Below, piece by piece: positions 37,695 to 45,801 of a DNA stretch of 64,000 nucleotides. The stretch comes from Azospirillum canadense (lineage in GTDB: Bacteria; Pseudomonadota; Alphaproteobacteria; Azospirillales; Azospirillaceae), in contig NZ_JAOQNG010000008.1 of the NCBI RefSeq assembly GCF_025961225.1, positions 1-64,000 of the forward strand, in the 5' to 3' direction. Positions within the stretch are counted from its first letter, which is position 1. Each line of letters begins with the position of its first letter. The position numbers were made by a program, and so were the translations under genes. The notes beneath the pieces were generated by a model that worked only from the letters and a program-made list of their open reading frames with translations, made no database searches and was not told the origin of the DNA.

Positions 37695-39029
37695 ATGCCA
37701 ACTCCTCCGCTGTCCGACACGTTAGCCCAGCAGGCCATGGATGCGTGGCATAGGCACGGGCGATCCCGAAAGAAAGCCGCCGCGGAGCTAGGAATCCCGG
37801 TGCCGACCTTCGAAAGCAGGTTGGAAGCCGCGCAAGCCCGGGGCCTGTCGCCAATTCTGGCCAAGCCCCGGGTGCGGATCACCGCCGCCATGCAGCGTGG
37901 CCTGGAGCCGTTACCGTCTGCTGCTCCGACCACCCCGGCCGCGCCGGAGGCGGCGAGTGAGCCTCTGAGCACCCGCGAGCGCATCGCCTACGACGACCGC
38001 ATTCGCGACCTGGAGCGCCAGCTCCGCCAAGTGCTCCGCGACGATCTGGACGCGGAGAAGGTCCGCACCGCGATTCTCGGCCTGACGGCCGGAACGCCGG
38101 TACCGCCGGCTTGGCTCGTGGAGGAGACGCACGGCGGGAGCGCCCCCGGAGTCCCTGTGACAATCTGGTCGGACTGGCATTTCGGCGAAGTCGTCAGGCC
38201 GGTGGAGGTCGGCGGCGTCAACGAGTTCAACATCACGGTCGCCCGCGAGCGCGTGCGCCGTCTGGTGGAACGCACCATCGACTTGTGCTTCGCGCACATG
38301 GTTCGGCCGGAATACCCGGGCATCGTCGTCTGCCTCGGCGGCGATATGATTTCCGGAGACATCCACGAGGAGTTGGCCGTCTCCAACGAGCTGCTGACGG
38401 CACCGACGCTGATCGAACTGCAGGGCGTTCTGATCTGGGCGCTAGAGCGCTTGGCCGATCGGTTCGGGCGTGTGTTCGTTCCCTGCGTCGTAGGAAACCA
38501 TGGCCGCATGACACACAAGCCACGCGCCAAGGGACGCGTGCACACGAGCTTCGAGTGGCTGCTGTATTGCCAGCTGGAGCGGCACTTCGCGAACGATCCG
38601 AGGGTGCAGTTCCACATTCCCGGCGAGGCGGACGCGCACTTCAGTGTCTACGGCCATCGCTACATGCTGACCCACGGCGACAGCATGGGCGTCAAAGGCG
38701 GTGACGGCATGATCGGCCTCTTGGGGCCGGTCACGCGCGGGACGATCAAGCTGCGCAACAGCGAAGCGCAGATCGGCCGCGACTTCGACACGGTCATACT
38801 GGGCCACTGGCACCAGTACCTGCCTATGCCGGGCTGCATCGTGAACGGAAGCCTCAAGGGCTACGACGAGTATGCGCGCCTCTACCTGCGCGCCAGGTAT
38901 CAGGAGCCCATCCAGGCATTGTGGTTCACCCACGCGCAACGCGGCGTGACCTTCCAAGTTCCCGTCTATTTGGACGAGCGAAAGAACGCCGAGGGCCGAG
39001 ATTGGGTGGCCTGGAGAGTAGCGGCATGA
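37695..39029 (+). CDS. calcineurin-like metallophosphoesterase
   Basis: 444 residues. An HTH-like N-terminus (GRSRKKAAAELGIPVPTFES) and coiled coil precede the enzyme: SDWHFGE with Asp 160 and His 162, GGDMISG (216-217), GNHGR (267-269), LTHGDSMG and ILGHWHQY, the full metal-binding set of the calcineurin fold. Such phosphodiesterases recur in phage head modules. The HTH front could direct it to DNA. Possible substrates are DNA ends, nucleotides or phosphoproteins; not determined. Confidence 0.9.
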   Translation: MPTPPLSDTLAQQAMDAWHRHGRSRKKAAAELGIPVPTFESRLEAAQARGLSPILAKPRVRITAAMQRGLEPLPSAAPTTPAAPEAASEPLSTRERIAYDDRIRDLERQLRQVLRDDLDAEKVRTAILGLTAGTPVPPAWLVEETHGGSAPGVPVTIWSDWHFGEVVRPVEVGGVNEFNITVARERVRRLVERTIDLCFAHMVRPEYPGIVVCLGGDMISGDIHEELAVSNELLTAPTLIELQGVLIWALERLADRFGRVFVPCVVGNHGRMTHKPRAKGRVHTSFEWLLYCQLERHFANDPRVQFHIPGEADAHFSVYGHRYMLTHGDSMGVKGGDGMIGLLGPVTRGTIKLRNSEAQIGRDFDTVILGHWHQYLPMPGCIVNGSLKGYDEYARLYLRARYQEPIQALWFTHAQRGVTFQVPVYLDERKNAEGRDWVAWRVAA

Positions 39030-39430
39030 GCTTCTGGTATCTGGCCACGCCGTACAGCCTCTATGCCGGCGGCATCGACGCGGCCTTCCGCGCCGCCTGC
39101 GAGCAAGCGGCCATCCTGCTCCGGTCCGGAATCGCGGTCCTGAGCCCAATCGCGCACTCCCACCCGATCTCGATTCACGGCGGTATCGACCCGTTGAGCC
39201 ACGCCATCTGGCTGAAGGCGGACGCGCCGTTCATGGCTGCGGCCAACGGCCTGATCGTCTGCAAGCTCCCGGGCTGGACCGAGAGCTACGGCGTCGCGGA
39301 GGAGATCAAGGCCTTCGAGGCCATGGGAAAACGCGTCCATTACATGCAGCCCGGCGTGGTGCCGGCGGCGCTGCTACCGGATCCGGAGGTCCTGACCGCA
39401 ACAACCTGCCCTCTGGAGATGCTGGGATGA
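39026..39430 (+). CDS. DUF1937 family protein
   Basis: 134 residues from ATG 39026, overlapping the upstream stop. SFWYLATPYSLY, then LLRSGIAVLSPIAHSHPIS and DGLIVCKLPGW-like ANGLIVCKLPGWTESYGV with EEIKAFEAMGK match DUF1937, a relative of nucleoside 2-deoxyribosyltransferases. Probably handles nucleotides together with the dNMP kinase that follows with overlapping codons. Confidence 0.9.
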   Translation: MSFWYLATPYSLYAGGIDAAFRAACEQAAILLRSGIAVLSPIAHSHPISIHGGIDPLSHAIWLKADAPFMAAANGLIVCKLPGWTESYGVAEEIKAFEAMGKRVHYMQPGVVPAALLPDPEVLTATTCPLEMLG

Positions 39431-40032
39431 TCGGGCCGTCCATCGTCATCGCCCTGACCGGCTTGGCCGGCTCCGGCAAGTCCACCGTCGCCGACAGGCT
39501 GACCGCTATGTACGGGTTCCGGCGGGAGAAATTCGCCGGGCCGTTGAAAGACATGATGCGTGCCTTCGGCTTGTCCGAAGACGAGATCGAGGGCGACCGG
39601 AAAGAGGTGTCGAGCGACCTTCTGTGCGGAGCCACGCCGCGGCACGCGATGCGGACTTTGGGGACCGAATGGGGCAGGATGCTCATCCACCCGGATCTCT
39701 GGGCAAGCGCCTGGAGGCGGCGTGCATCGACTGGGCGGGTGGTCGCGGATGACTGCCGGTTCCTCAACGAAGCCACGGCGGTCCGGACGCTCGGCGGGAC
39801 CATCGTCCGCATTGAGCGTCCGGGCCTTGCTGCGGCCGCCCATGTCTCGGAACAGGAAATGTCCGGCATCGTGCCGGACGAGACGATCGTCAATGATGGG
39901 TCGCCCGCCGATCTGGCCCGCAAGGTGGACGAGCTGGTCTCCCGCCTGCTGGCGCGGCCGTCGGCGGCGGTGGCCACTCACGCTGAACTCGCCACCAACC
40001 TGCCGGCGCGGCCGGTGATCCTGGAGACCTGA
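39427..40032 (+). CDS. deoxynucleoside monophosphate kinase
   Basis: 201 residues. Walker A GLAGSGKST at 12-20, then DRLTAMYGFRREKFAGPLKD, RTLGTEWGRMLIHPDLW, VVADDCRFLNEATAV and IVRIERPG, typical of phage dNMP kinases that phosphorylate deoxynucleotides, sometimes modified ones, to diphosphates. Overlaps the DUF1937 stop by 4 bases, which supports a joint role. Confidence 0.9.
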   Translation: MIGPSIVIALTGLAGSGKSTVADRLTAMYGFRREKFAGPLKDMMRAFGLSEDEIEGDRKEVSSDLLCGATPRHAMRTLGTEWGRMLIHPDLWASAWRRRASTGRVVADDCRFLNEATAVRTLGGTIVRIERPGLAAAAHVSEQEMSGIVPDETIVNDGSPADLARKVDELVSRLLARPSAAVATHAELATNLPARPVILET

Positions 40033-40035
40033 CCC

Positions 40036-40527
40036 ATGCGCATTGCCGCTCGCCTGACCTTCGCTCTATCCGCCGCTGCCGGTGTCCTCATCGCCGCCGC
40101 CGGGCACGCCGACCAGGGGGGCATTGCCCCCGAGCAGATCGAGACTTTCATCGCCGCGTTCGTGTACCTGATCCGCGCCACGCAGAGTGGCGGCCCCTGG
40201 GTCATGGGCCTCGCGGTGCTCGGCATGGGGGCCAACATCGCGTGGCTGATCTACTGGCTCCCGCACATCGTCAAGCCACTGGCTTCAGCCGTCTCCATGG
40301 TTCGCCGGGGCTCGACCGAGCGGGAGTTGGAGTTGGAGCAGAAGTTGGCCGAGGCGGACCGGAAGATCGCCCAGATGGAAGCCGATGTCAGATCCCTTCA
40401 GCACCAGGTGGAGGAGCAGGCAACGCTTTTGCGCGAGATCACGAAATACGTTGATCCCAAGAAGCTCGACCCGGACATCCTCGCTCGACTGTTCGGCGGT
40501 CCCACGACCGCACACGCGGTGTCCTGA
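40036..40527 (+). CDS. holin-like membrane protein
   Basis: 163 residues. N-terminal hydrophobic segment (ALSAAAGVLIAAAGHA, signal or span 1), a moderately hydrophobic IETFIAAFVYLIRA, and a clear span WVMGLAVLGMGANIAWLIYW near 54-74. The C-terminal 70 residues are a charged coiled coil (ELEQKLAEADRKIAQMEADV). Could be a holin or other lysis-related protein. No endolysin is nearby, so this is tentative. Confidence 0.7.
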   Translation: MRIAARLTFALSAAAGVLIAAAGHADQGGIAPEQIETFIAAFVYLIRATQSGGPWVMGLAVLGMGANIAWLIYWLPHIVKPLASAVSMVRRGSTERELELEQKLAEADRKIAQMEADVRSLQHQVEEQATLLREITKYVDPKKLDPDILARLFGGPTTAHAVS

Positions 40528-40535
40528 TCCGGGGA

Positions 40536-41033
40536 TCAGGCGGCGTGCTGGTGCGTGGCCGCATCGTATCCGGCGCAGGCCAACGCAATGGTCCGCGGGA
40601 TCTCCTTGTCGCCGCTTCGGTAGTAGGCGACGAGGCGGCGGCCGATGCCCAGCTCGTCGGCAGCTCGGTCAAGGCTCAGGCCGTGCCGCTCCATCCACGC
40701 GCGGAACCGCTCAGCGCTCCAGTGATCGTAGGTGGCCATGATGGCGTAATGCTCGACCAAGGTGGCGGGCATCTCGATTGGGCCACGGCTTGTGTCCCAA
40801 CGAATGACGTTTCCATTGTCGATCAAAGAGCCGGTCGCAAAGAAGCCGGAATCCATGAGCGGGGCGAACTCGCGGAAATGGTGGACCGCGTTGCCCAGAT
40901 CCACCGTCTCTTCCCGGCCGGCGCGCGGGCCTTCCGCCCAGGTGACGAGGACGGTGTGATCGCCAAGGTGGCGGAGCGACGCGATGACCGGCATCGGATC
41001 GCCCACGGTCACGTAGTCGGTGTCAGCGCTCAT
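40536..41033 (-). CDS. DUF2442-HTH protein (probable antitoxin)
   Basis: 165 residues from ATG 41033. N-terminal DUF2442-like domain (IASLRHLGDHTVLVTWAEG, TVDLGNAVHHFREFAPLMD, IRWDTSRGPIEMP). The C-terminal HTH has RFRAWMERHGLSLDRAADEL then IGRRLVAYYRSGDKEIP. Overlaps the DUF4160 gene by 11 bases. DUF2442 and DUF4160 genes are often paired and regarded as a toxin-antitoxin module; the HTH fits the role of antitoxin and autorepressor. On the strand opposite to the head genes. Confidence 0.85.
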   Translation of the reverse strand: MSADTDYVTVGDPMPVIASLRHLGDHTVLVTWAEGPRAGREETVDLGNAVHHFREFAPLMDSGFFATGSLIDNGNVIRWDTSRGPIEMPATLVEHYAIMATYDHWSAERFRAWMERHGLSLDRAADELGIGRRLVAYYRSGDKEIPRTIALACAGYDAATHQHAA

Positions 41034-41253
41034 TGAGACGGCTCCACTCGGACAGCAGGTTATCAATGTTGGCGCGAGCCCACGCGATGGCCTCTTCCAG
41101 ATCCCGACGATGCGCCTTGCCGCGCATGACGGTCAGAGTGTCGAGACGGACCATCGCATTGGAGTTCGGGCCGCGAAGGTGAAAGTGCGGAGGAACGTGA
41201 TCGCCGGCGAACATCTGAACCTTGCTGTTGGACAGTTCGATGATCGTCGGCAT
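41023..41253 (-). CDS. DUF4160 protein (probable toxin)
   Basis: 76 residues from ATG 41253; 12 more upstream codons are possible but would enter the operator. VQMFAGDHVPPHFHLRG is the DUF4160 signature; then LDTLTVMRGKAHRRDLEEAI and a Trp-ending helix. First gene of the leftward pair. Toxic activity in the family is predicted, not established. Confidence 0.87.
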   Translation of the reverse strand: MPTIIELSNSKVQMFAGDHVPPHFHLRGPNSNAMVRLDTLTVMRGKAHRRDLEEAIAWARANIDNLLSEWSRLNER

Positions 41254-41274
41254 TTGCGTTCCCCGTTTCGATGA

Positions 41275-41330
41275 GTGCATCATATGCACTTTTTACCGCC
41301 TGGTCAAGACGAAAAGTGCATGAGGTGCAC
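41275..41330. promoter_or_regulatory. paired operators for the DUF4160/DUF2442 unit
   Basis: GTGCAT-CAT-ATGCAC (41275-41289) and GTGCA-TGAGG-TGCAC (41316-41330) are palindromes whose centres are 41 bases apart, flanked by mirrored CACTTTT and AAAAGTG. They lie just upstream of ATG 41253. They suit binding of a dimeric HTH antitoxin at two helically phased sites. Confidence 0.65.
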
Positions 41331-41382
41331 TGTTGTGGTCTGGGGCTGACGCGGGCGCGTCCCTGCTACAGCGCAGGTCAGG

Positions 41383-41426
41383 TTGCATGGCCAAGAGTGC
41401 CGTGCTACACATGCTATGGTGCTTCG
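41383..41426 (+). promoter_or_regulatory. candidate late promoter
   Basis: -35 TTGCAT 41383-41388, 17-base spacer, -10 TACACA 41406-41411, then TGCTATGGTGCTTCG (41412-41426). Restarts rightward transcription after the toxin-antitoxin insert. Confidence 0.55.
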
Positions 41427-41432
41427 ATTTGT

Positions 41433-41462
41433 GCGGGCGCCTCGGAAAGCCGGGGCGCCCGC
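41433..41462 (+). terminator. 9-bp leader hairpin
   Basis: GCGGGCGCC (41433-41441) pairs perfectly with GGCGCCCGC (41454-41462), beginning about 20 bases downstream of the promoter's -10 and ending 22 bases before ATG 41484. T-run weak (TTCGCGTTT). Likely attenuator or antitermination site. Confidence 0.6.
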
Positions 41463-41483
41463 TTCGCGTTTATGGGTCCGCTC

Positions 41484-42353
41484 ATGGACTTCTCCGCCCT
41501 CGCCATCTCAATCGCTATTGGCTTCCACGGAACGCCCGCGACCTATACGCCCCCGGCGGGTGCTCCGGTCGCCTGTTCCGTAGTGCAGCACCAGGGCAAT
41601 ATGCGCAGCAACACCACCAACACGCTGCGCTTCGGCAGCGATGTGGAGGTGTGGCGGGAAAACGTGTCGTTCGACATTCCGGTGTCGGACATTCCCGCCC
41701 CGATGGTCGGTGGCGTGATCGCGCTCGATGGTGGGGCGAGCTACACGATCCAGGCGCCGCCGGTGCGCCGCGACCCGGCTCGGCTCATCTGGACGTGTGA
41801 CTGTTCGTTTGGAATACCGGTGGTGTTCCGGTCGCTGCTCGGATCCGGTGCATCGCAGAACCCACCCACGCACCAAGGCTTGGCGATCGCGGCGGCGGCC
41901 ACGGCGGGCGCCGGCGTGATTGCGGTCAAGAGCGCGTGGCTGGTTGGGCAAATCCGCCCCGGCGACACGCTGGCCGTCGGCGGCGTGGCGTACACGGTTT
42001 TGAACGCGGTGCAGGCTTCGGGCAACCAGGTGGCGGGCATCCAGATCACGCCGACGCTCGTGACACCGGTTGCCGTTGGCGATGCCGTAACCCCCACCTG
42101 GGCGCGCGACTTCGTCGTGCGCTCCGGGGTCACGGGCTACCAGTCTCACGAGGTGACCGGGAACGTTCAGATTGGCGATTTGCGCATCATCATTCTGCGC
42201 GAGATGCTGGTCGCCGCCGGGTTCCCCGGCCAGCCGTCGTTGACGGATGTCGTGATCCCGTATGCGGCGCCCTGGATCATCAAGAACATCACGCCGATCA
42301 TGCAGGGCAATTCGCCGTTGCTCTACGAGATCCAGGCGAGGGGCAACGGCTGA
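41484..42353 (+). CDS. head-tail connector / minor structural protein
   Basis: 289 residues from ATG 41484 (ATG 41472 also in frame). The N-terminal half (FSALAISIAIGFHGTPATYT, FGSDVEVWRENVSFDIPVSD, LDGGASYTIQAPPVRRDPAR) looks like a stopper or neck protein. The middle about 130-220 is a beta-rich inserted domain (GQIRPGDTLAVGGVAYTVLN). Its end overlaps the tail-completion gene. By order it stands for lambda FII/Z. Confidence 0.75.
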   Translation: MDFSALAISIAIGFHGTPATYTPPAGAPVACSVVQHQGNMRSNTTNTLRFGSDVEVWRENVSFDIPVSDIPAPMVGGVIALDGGASYTIQAPPVRRDPARLIWTCDCSFGIPVVFRSLLGSGASQNPPTHQGLAIAAAATAGAGVIAVKSAWLVGQIRPGDTLAVGGVAYTVLNAVQASGNQVAGIQITPTLVTPVAVGDAVTPTWARDFVVRSGVTGYQSHEVTGNVQIGDLRIIILREMLVAAGFPGQPSLTDVVIPYAAPWIIKNITPIMQGNSPLLYEIQARGNG

Positions 42354-42763
42354 TGGCGGCCATCGACGATGGCGCCGTACGCGCCGCCCTGGAAGGCGTC
42401 CTGCAAGCGGCAGCCTCGGCCTTGCCGCCGATCACGGGCGAGAACGTCACCTTCCAGCCGGCAACCAACGCCCCCGCGCTCCGGACGCGTCTGTTCCGCC
42501 ATCCCAAGCGTCGGTATGCGGGCTTCACCGCCCTCGACGGCTTCTTGCACATTGAAGTGTGGACGCCGGCCAACGTTGAGGCGGGCCCGGCGGAAGCGAT
42601 CGCGGCCCAGGTCGAAGCGCTGTTCGCTCCGTACGCGGAGGCCGATGAGGCGATCAGCGGGCTCGTTCACGTCCAGGATGTCGCCATTCTGACGGGCGGC
42701 CCAGACGACACCGATGCCTTCTGGGTCGTGCCCGTCCAAGTCGATTGGTGGGTCGCGCAGTAG
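42353..42763 (+). CDS. tail terminator protein (gpU-like)
   Basis: 136 residues, ATG 42353 overlapping the previous stop. LFRHPKRRYAGFTALDGFLH, IEVWTPANVEAGPAEAIAAQ, then VPVQVDWWVAQ, the size and strand-helix pattern of small tail-completion proteins that cap the tail tube. Place before the tube gene matches lambda U. Family assignment by position and shape. Confidence 0.7.
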   Translation: MAAIDDGAVRAALEGVLQAAASALPPITGENVTFQPATNAPALRTRLFRHPKRRYAGFTALDGFLHIEVWTPANVEAGPAEAIAAQVEALFAPYAEADEAISGLVHVQDVAILTGGPDDTDAFWVVPVQVDWWVAQ

Positions 42764-42797
42764 CGCACCCTGAGGCTCCGCATCATCCAGTTTCGTC

Positions 42798-42828
42798 GCC
42801 GCCCGGCATGCTGCCGTGGCGGCTTTTT
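42798..42828 (+). terminator. intrinsic terminator
   Basis: GCCGCC (42798-42803) pairs with GGCGGC (42818-42823), with an inner GGCA/TGCC stem, followed by TTTTT. Placed before the gene at 42846. Confidence 0.75.
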
Positions 42829-42845
42829 CACATGGAGAAAGCCCC

Positions 42846-43202
42846 ATGGCAACCCTGAGTGTTCAATCCATCAGCGAGGTCGGCGCCGCACTGACCTACG
42901 CCGCCGCTGCGGCCGGCGGCGATGCGTTCCCCAACGCCGACGACCGCACCTTCTTGCACGTGAAGAACGGCGGCGGGTCCTCCGTCACCGTGACCATCAC
43001 GGCGCAGACCACGACCGCCACGGTTCCCGGCCTCGGCGTCATGACCAAGGCCAACCGCACGGTTGCCATTCCCGCCGGGGACGACCGTCTGATCGGCCCC
43101 TTCCCGCAGAAGGCCTTCAACAACAGCAGCAACCAGGTGGCGGTCGGCTACTCCGCGGTGACGAGCGTCTCCGTCGCGGTGGTCCGCGTGCCGGCCCAGT
43201 AA
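42846..43202 (+). CDS. small beta-rich virion protein
   Basis: 118 residues. DDRTFLHVKNGGGSSVTVTI, TVPGLGVMTKANRTVAIPAG, RLIGPFPQKAFNN and VAVGYSAVTSVSVAVVRV fit a phage Ig-like or decoration fold often found beside the tail tube gene. Good Shine-Dalgarno (ATGGAGAAAG). Confidence 0.8.
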   Translation: MATLSVQSISEVGAALTYAAAAAGGDAFPNADDRTFLHVKNGGGSSVTVTITAQTTTATVPGLGVMTKANRTVAIPAGDDRLIGPFPQKAFNNSSNQVAVGYSAVTSVSVAVVRVPAQ

Positions 43203-43220
43203 GGCAGGAGTGACAAGACC

Positions 43221-43658
43221 ATGAGCGTTTCAATTCAGGCGAAGGCCGGTCGCCAGTTCACGATCAAGGTGAGCGACGGCGCCGCGACCCCGACCTTCCT
43301 GACCATCGGCGGCCTGCGGGATACCAGCATGCAGCTCAACGGCGGTGCGGTCGACATCACCAACGTCGCCTCAAACGGCTGGCGTGAGTACCTGCCGGGC
43401 GGTGGCGTCAAGGAGTTGTCGGTCTCCGGTTCGGGCATCTTCGACAGCCTCACGCCGGGCGCCCGCAAGGTGTGGGACGCCGCGATGGCGCAGGACGCCT
43501 CGGGCTATCTGGAGATGCAGCTGATCTCCGGCCACGGTGACTCGTTCGTCGGCACCTTTGTCGTGGACTCCTACAGCCGCAAGGGCGGCAACGAGGCCGA
43601 GACCTTCGACATCTCGCTGAAGTCCTCCGGCCCGCCGACCTACATCCCGGCGCCGTAA
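43221..43658 (+). CDS. major tail tube protein
   Basis: 145 residues. IQAKAGRQFTIKVSDGA, GGLRDTSMQLNGGAVDITN, NGWREYLPGGGVKELSVSGS and SYSRKGGNEAETFDISLKS match tail tube proteins of the TP901-1/gpV type, which stack as hexamers around the tape measure. Length and position are normal. Confidence 0.93.
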   Translation: MSVSIQAKAGRQFTIKVSDGAATPTFLTIGGLRDTSMQLNGGAVDITNVASNGWREYLPGGGVKELSVSGSGIFDSLTPGARKVWDAAMAQDASGYLEMQLISGHGDSFVGTFVVDSYSRKGGNEAETFDISLKSSGPPTYIPAP

Positions 43659-43723
43659 TCCCGCTACCCTGACCCGGACCAGGACCCTCGTTGGCCGTCA
43701 GGCCGACCACCCGCGCGAGGTGC

Positions 43724-43761
43724 GGGCGGCGGAGCGTCCGGGATGCGCCCCGCCGCCCTTT
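43724..43761 (+). terminator. terminator-like hairpin after the tail tube gene
   Basis: GGGCGGCGG (43724-43732) pairs with CCGCCGCCC (43750-43758), followed by TTT. Would lower transcription into the chaperone genes relative to the tube gene. Confidence 0.65.
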
Positions 43762-43796
43762 CGCGATCCCATCCCCGTCTATCTCGGAGACATCCC

Positions 43797-44591
43797 GTGA
43801 GTTCACCCATTTCCGCGAAGGATCTGTACAGGTTCGATCCCGCCGTGGACCGCATCGCCAAAGCCCGCGACGCCCTTGCGGACGCCGAGCGCGCCGTCGA
43901 CGAGGCGGCCATTGAGGCGGACCGCGCCACCAGTGAACAGGATAAGGCTGAGAAGGCCGAGGCGCTGAAGGCGAAGCGCGAGACCGTAGAGGTCTTGACC
44001 GGCTTCGTCACGCGGGCCGAGCGCGCTATGGCGGAGCGGAAATCCAAGCCAGTGTACCTGCTGCGCGTGCCTACGCCGCGCACGCGGGCCGCAATGGCGG
44101 AGGAGGCCATGCGCTTGCCGGTGGCGCCGAGCGATCGCGCGATGTTCGCCGCGATCAAAGCTGCCGGAACGGAAGCCGGCCTCATCCCCACCGATGATCC
44201 AGATCTGGCGGCCGTCGAAAAGGCGTTGCGCGAAAGCGGGGGTGGCGTTCCCGACAATCTGCTCGGTCTGTTCGAGGGGTTGCACGATCGGGTGTCCGAC
44301 CATCCCAAGGTCCGCGAGGTCCACGTGGCCCGCATGCGCGCGCAGAACGCGCTGTCGCTGCTCACCGTCCGCTTCTACCTGAAGGGAATCGAAGGACTGC
44401 CAGGCGCCGAGACCTTCGAGATCAAGCATGGCTTGGCGACCGAAGAGTCTCTCGACATCCTGCCGCCGGACGAGATGGCCGCGATCGAACAGAAGATCGC
44501 CGAACTCGGCACCCTGCGGGGGCGGGAGGGAAACTTCTCCGGCTCGCTGTCGCCGTCGCAGTCGAGCCGGACGCCTTCGCCGACGGAGTGA
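43797..44591 (+). CDS. tail assembly chaperone (gpG-like)
   Basis: 264 residues from GTG 43797, preceded by GGAGACATCCC. Helical first half (AKARDALADAERAVDEAAIE), then VYLLRVPTPRTRAAMAEEAM and PPDEMAAIEQKIAELGTL. Ends in a Ser/Pro-rich stretch after the slippery site. By order and by the frameshift it is the lambda gpG counterpart, which spools onto the tape measure during tail assembly. About 18 codons lie beyond the shift point in this frame. Confidence 0.88.
   Translation: MSSPISAKDLYRFDPAVDRIAKARDALADAERAVDEAAIEADRATSEQDKAEKAEALKAKRETVEVLTGFVTRAERAMAERKSKPVYLLRVPTPRTRAAMAEEAMRLPVAPSDRAMFAAIKAAGTEAGLIPTDDPDLAAVEKALRESGGGVPDNLLGLFEGLHDRVSDHPKVREVHVARMRAQNALSLLTVRFYLKGIEGLPGAETFEIKHGLATEESLDILPPDEMAAIEQKIAELGTLRGREGNFSGSLSPSQSSRTPSPTE
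44528..44571 (+). other. programmed -1 frameshift site G-GGA-AAC with downstream hairpin
   Basis: The heptamer GGGAAAC at 44528-44534 lies in the right phase in the chaperone frame (G GGA AAC). Three bases on, TCCGGCTCG (44538-44546) pairs perfectly with CGAGCCGGA (44563-44571). From 44534 the -1 frame is open through 44944. This is the classic gpG/gpGT arrangement and would give a 382-residue fusion. Confidence 0.88.
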
Positions 44592-44944
44592 TCGGGCCTT
44601 GGGAGGTTGGCGACGTGATCTACCTCGCCAACCCCCGTCGGATGGTGCCGCGCTGGGCCTGGGAGATGGTGAGGCTGTGGCGCCTGTTCCAAGGCGGCAT
44701 GAGCTTAGGTTTCATGCCGGAGATGGCTGGCGCCATGGACCAGTCCAGCAAAATGCTGGACGCGTTCAGCGTCATGTCGGCGTTCGAAGCCGAAATGAAG
44801 GACGAGGGCGACCAGACCCGGTGGACGAAGAAGCAGGTGCGGGAAACGCGGGAAGCCATCGCCAAGGCGAAGGAGCTGTATCCCGACGGTCTCGCGACCG
44901 GTCCTCTGCTGGAAGCAACGCTGAAGTCCCGGCGCAGAGCGTAA
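44588..44944 (+). CDS. tail chaperone extension (gpT-like, made by frameshift)
   Basis: Frame reading GPWEVGDVIYLANPRRMVPR, WEMVRLWRLFQGGM and a helical end ATGPLLEATLKSRR. GTG 44588 has no convincing ribosome site, so the product is best read as the C-terminal part of a G-T fusion entered at 44534 by the -1 shift (adding LLRLAVAVAVEPDAF before it). In lambda the T domain binds the tail tube subunits. Confidence 0.82.
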   Translation: MIGPWEVGDVIYLANPRRMVPRWAWEMVRLWRLFQGGMSLGFMPEMAGAMDQSSKMLDAFSVMSAFEAEMKDEGDQTRWTKKQVRETREAIAKAKELYPDGLATGPLLEATLKSRRRA

Positions 44945-44948
44945 ACGG

Positions 44949-45605
44949 ATGGCCATCGATCCCGCGCTCCGCTCCTTCGTCAAGGGGACCTATGGCAACA
45001 GCCAGGGCCTCCAGGCGTTCGAGCGCTCCGTTCAGCTGGCGTTTGACGGAGCAGAAGCGGAAATCCAGCGGCTCCTGGTCGCGCGCGTGAAGGAAGAGCT
45101 GGCGCGCGCGCTTGGGGAATCACAGCCGTCACACGTCGACCAATGGATCGACGGCGTCAAAGGCGTGCCGATCGAGGCGATCGCCGCCGGTGGCGTGGCC
45201 TATTTCCGCTTCGGCTATTCCGGTGTGATCGCCGCTGAGGCGCTCAACCTGCTGGAAACCGCTTCTCCCTGGAAATCGGGCCGGTACGCTGAAAGCCACA
45301 TCGTCCTAGCTGACGGATCCGAGATCGCGGGTCCGGAGGCGATTCAAGAGGGCCAGGTGATCACCATCACCAACAAGGTCTTCTACGCGGGCCGGATCGA
45401 GGCCGGGAAAAAACGAAGCGGAGAGCCATGGTCCGCAAAGGCGCCTTTGGGCGTCTACCGGCCGGTGGCCGAGTACCTGCGGCGCCGCTGGGCGCGGTTC
45501 GCCACCGTCCAGTTTGCATGGCGCGAGTTCACGGGCATGGAGCAGGGGTTCCGCCGGCCCGCGCTGACCATTACGCCAAAATGGCAAAGTGAGCGGAATG
45601 GCTAG
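44949..45605 (+). CDS. minor tail protein (gpZ-like)
   Basis: 218 residues, 4 bases after the chaperone stop. VDQWIDGVKGVPIEAIAAGG, AALNLLETASPWKSGRYAES-type core (LLETASPWKSGRYAES) and VFYAGRIEAGKKRSG recall phage tail-completion proteins with the conserved Pro-x-x-(S/T)-Gly-Arg motif. Here it lies after the chaperones, not before the tube. Placement is a little unusual. Confidence 0.7.
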   Translation: MAIDPALRSFVKGTYGNSQGLQAFERSVQLAFDGAEAEIQRLLVARVKEELARALGESQPSHVDQWIDGVKGVPIEAIAAGGVAYFRFGYSGVIAAEALNLLETASPWKSGRYAESHIVLADGSEIAGPEAIQEGQVITITNKVFYAGRIEAGKKRSGEPWSAKAPLGVYRPVAEYLRRRWARFATVQFAWREFTGMEQGFRRPALTITPKWQSERNG

Positions 45606-45675
45606 GGCCGGAGTCCAGCCGCAAATGGGTACGTCGAAAACGTCACAATGTTCCCTTTTTGTTCAAGCGCAAGCC

Positions 45676-45706
45676 TTGACGTCAAGAGGAAAGTTGGGCA
45701 TATATG
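45676..45706 (+). promoter_or_regulatory. weak promoter-like site
   Basis: TTGACG 45676-45681, 17-base spacer, CATATA 45699-45704, then TGGTCGTGC. It faces into the island, against the leftward DUF3800 gene, and would make antisense RNA to it. Resemblance to the other late promoters is partial. Confidence 0.3.
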
Positions 45707-45801
45707 GTCGTGCCAAGTCGCCCCCAGCGACCCGAACTGTCACCAGCGTGGTGTGCGTGCTCGACATGCGTCGAGATAGGGTCTGGGGGCGCACCTCTCC
45801 T

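Noticed and set aside
41271..41483. Upstream extension of the head-tail connector gene
   Set aside because: The extension would cover the toxin-antitoxin operators, the late promoter and its hairpin; these are better read as regulatory DNA.
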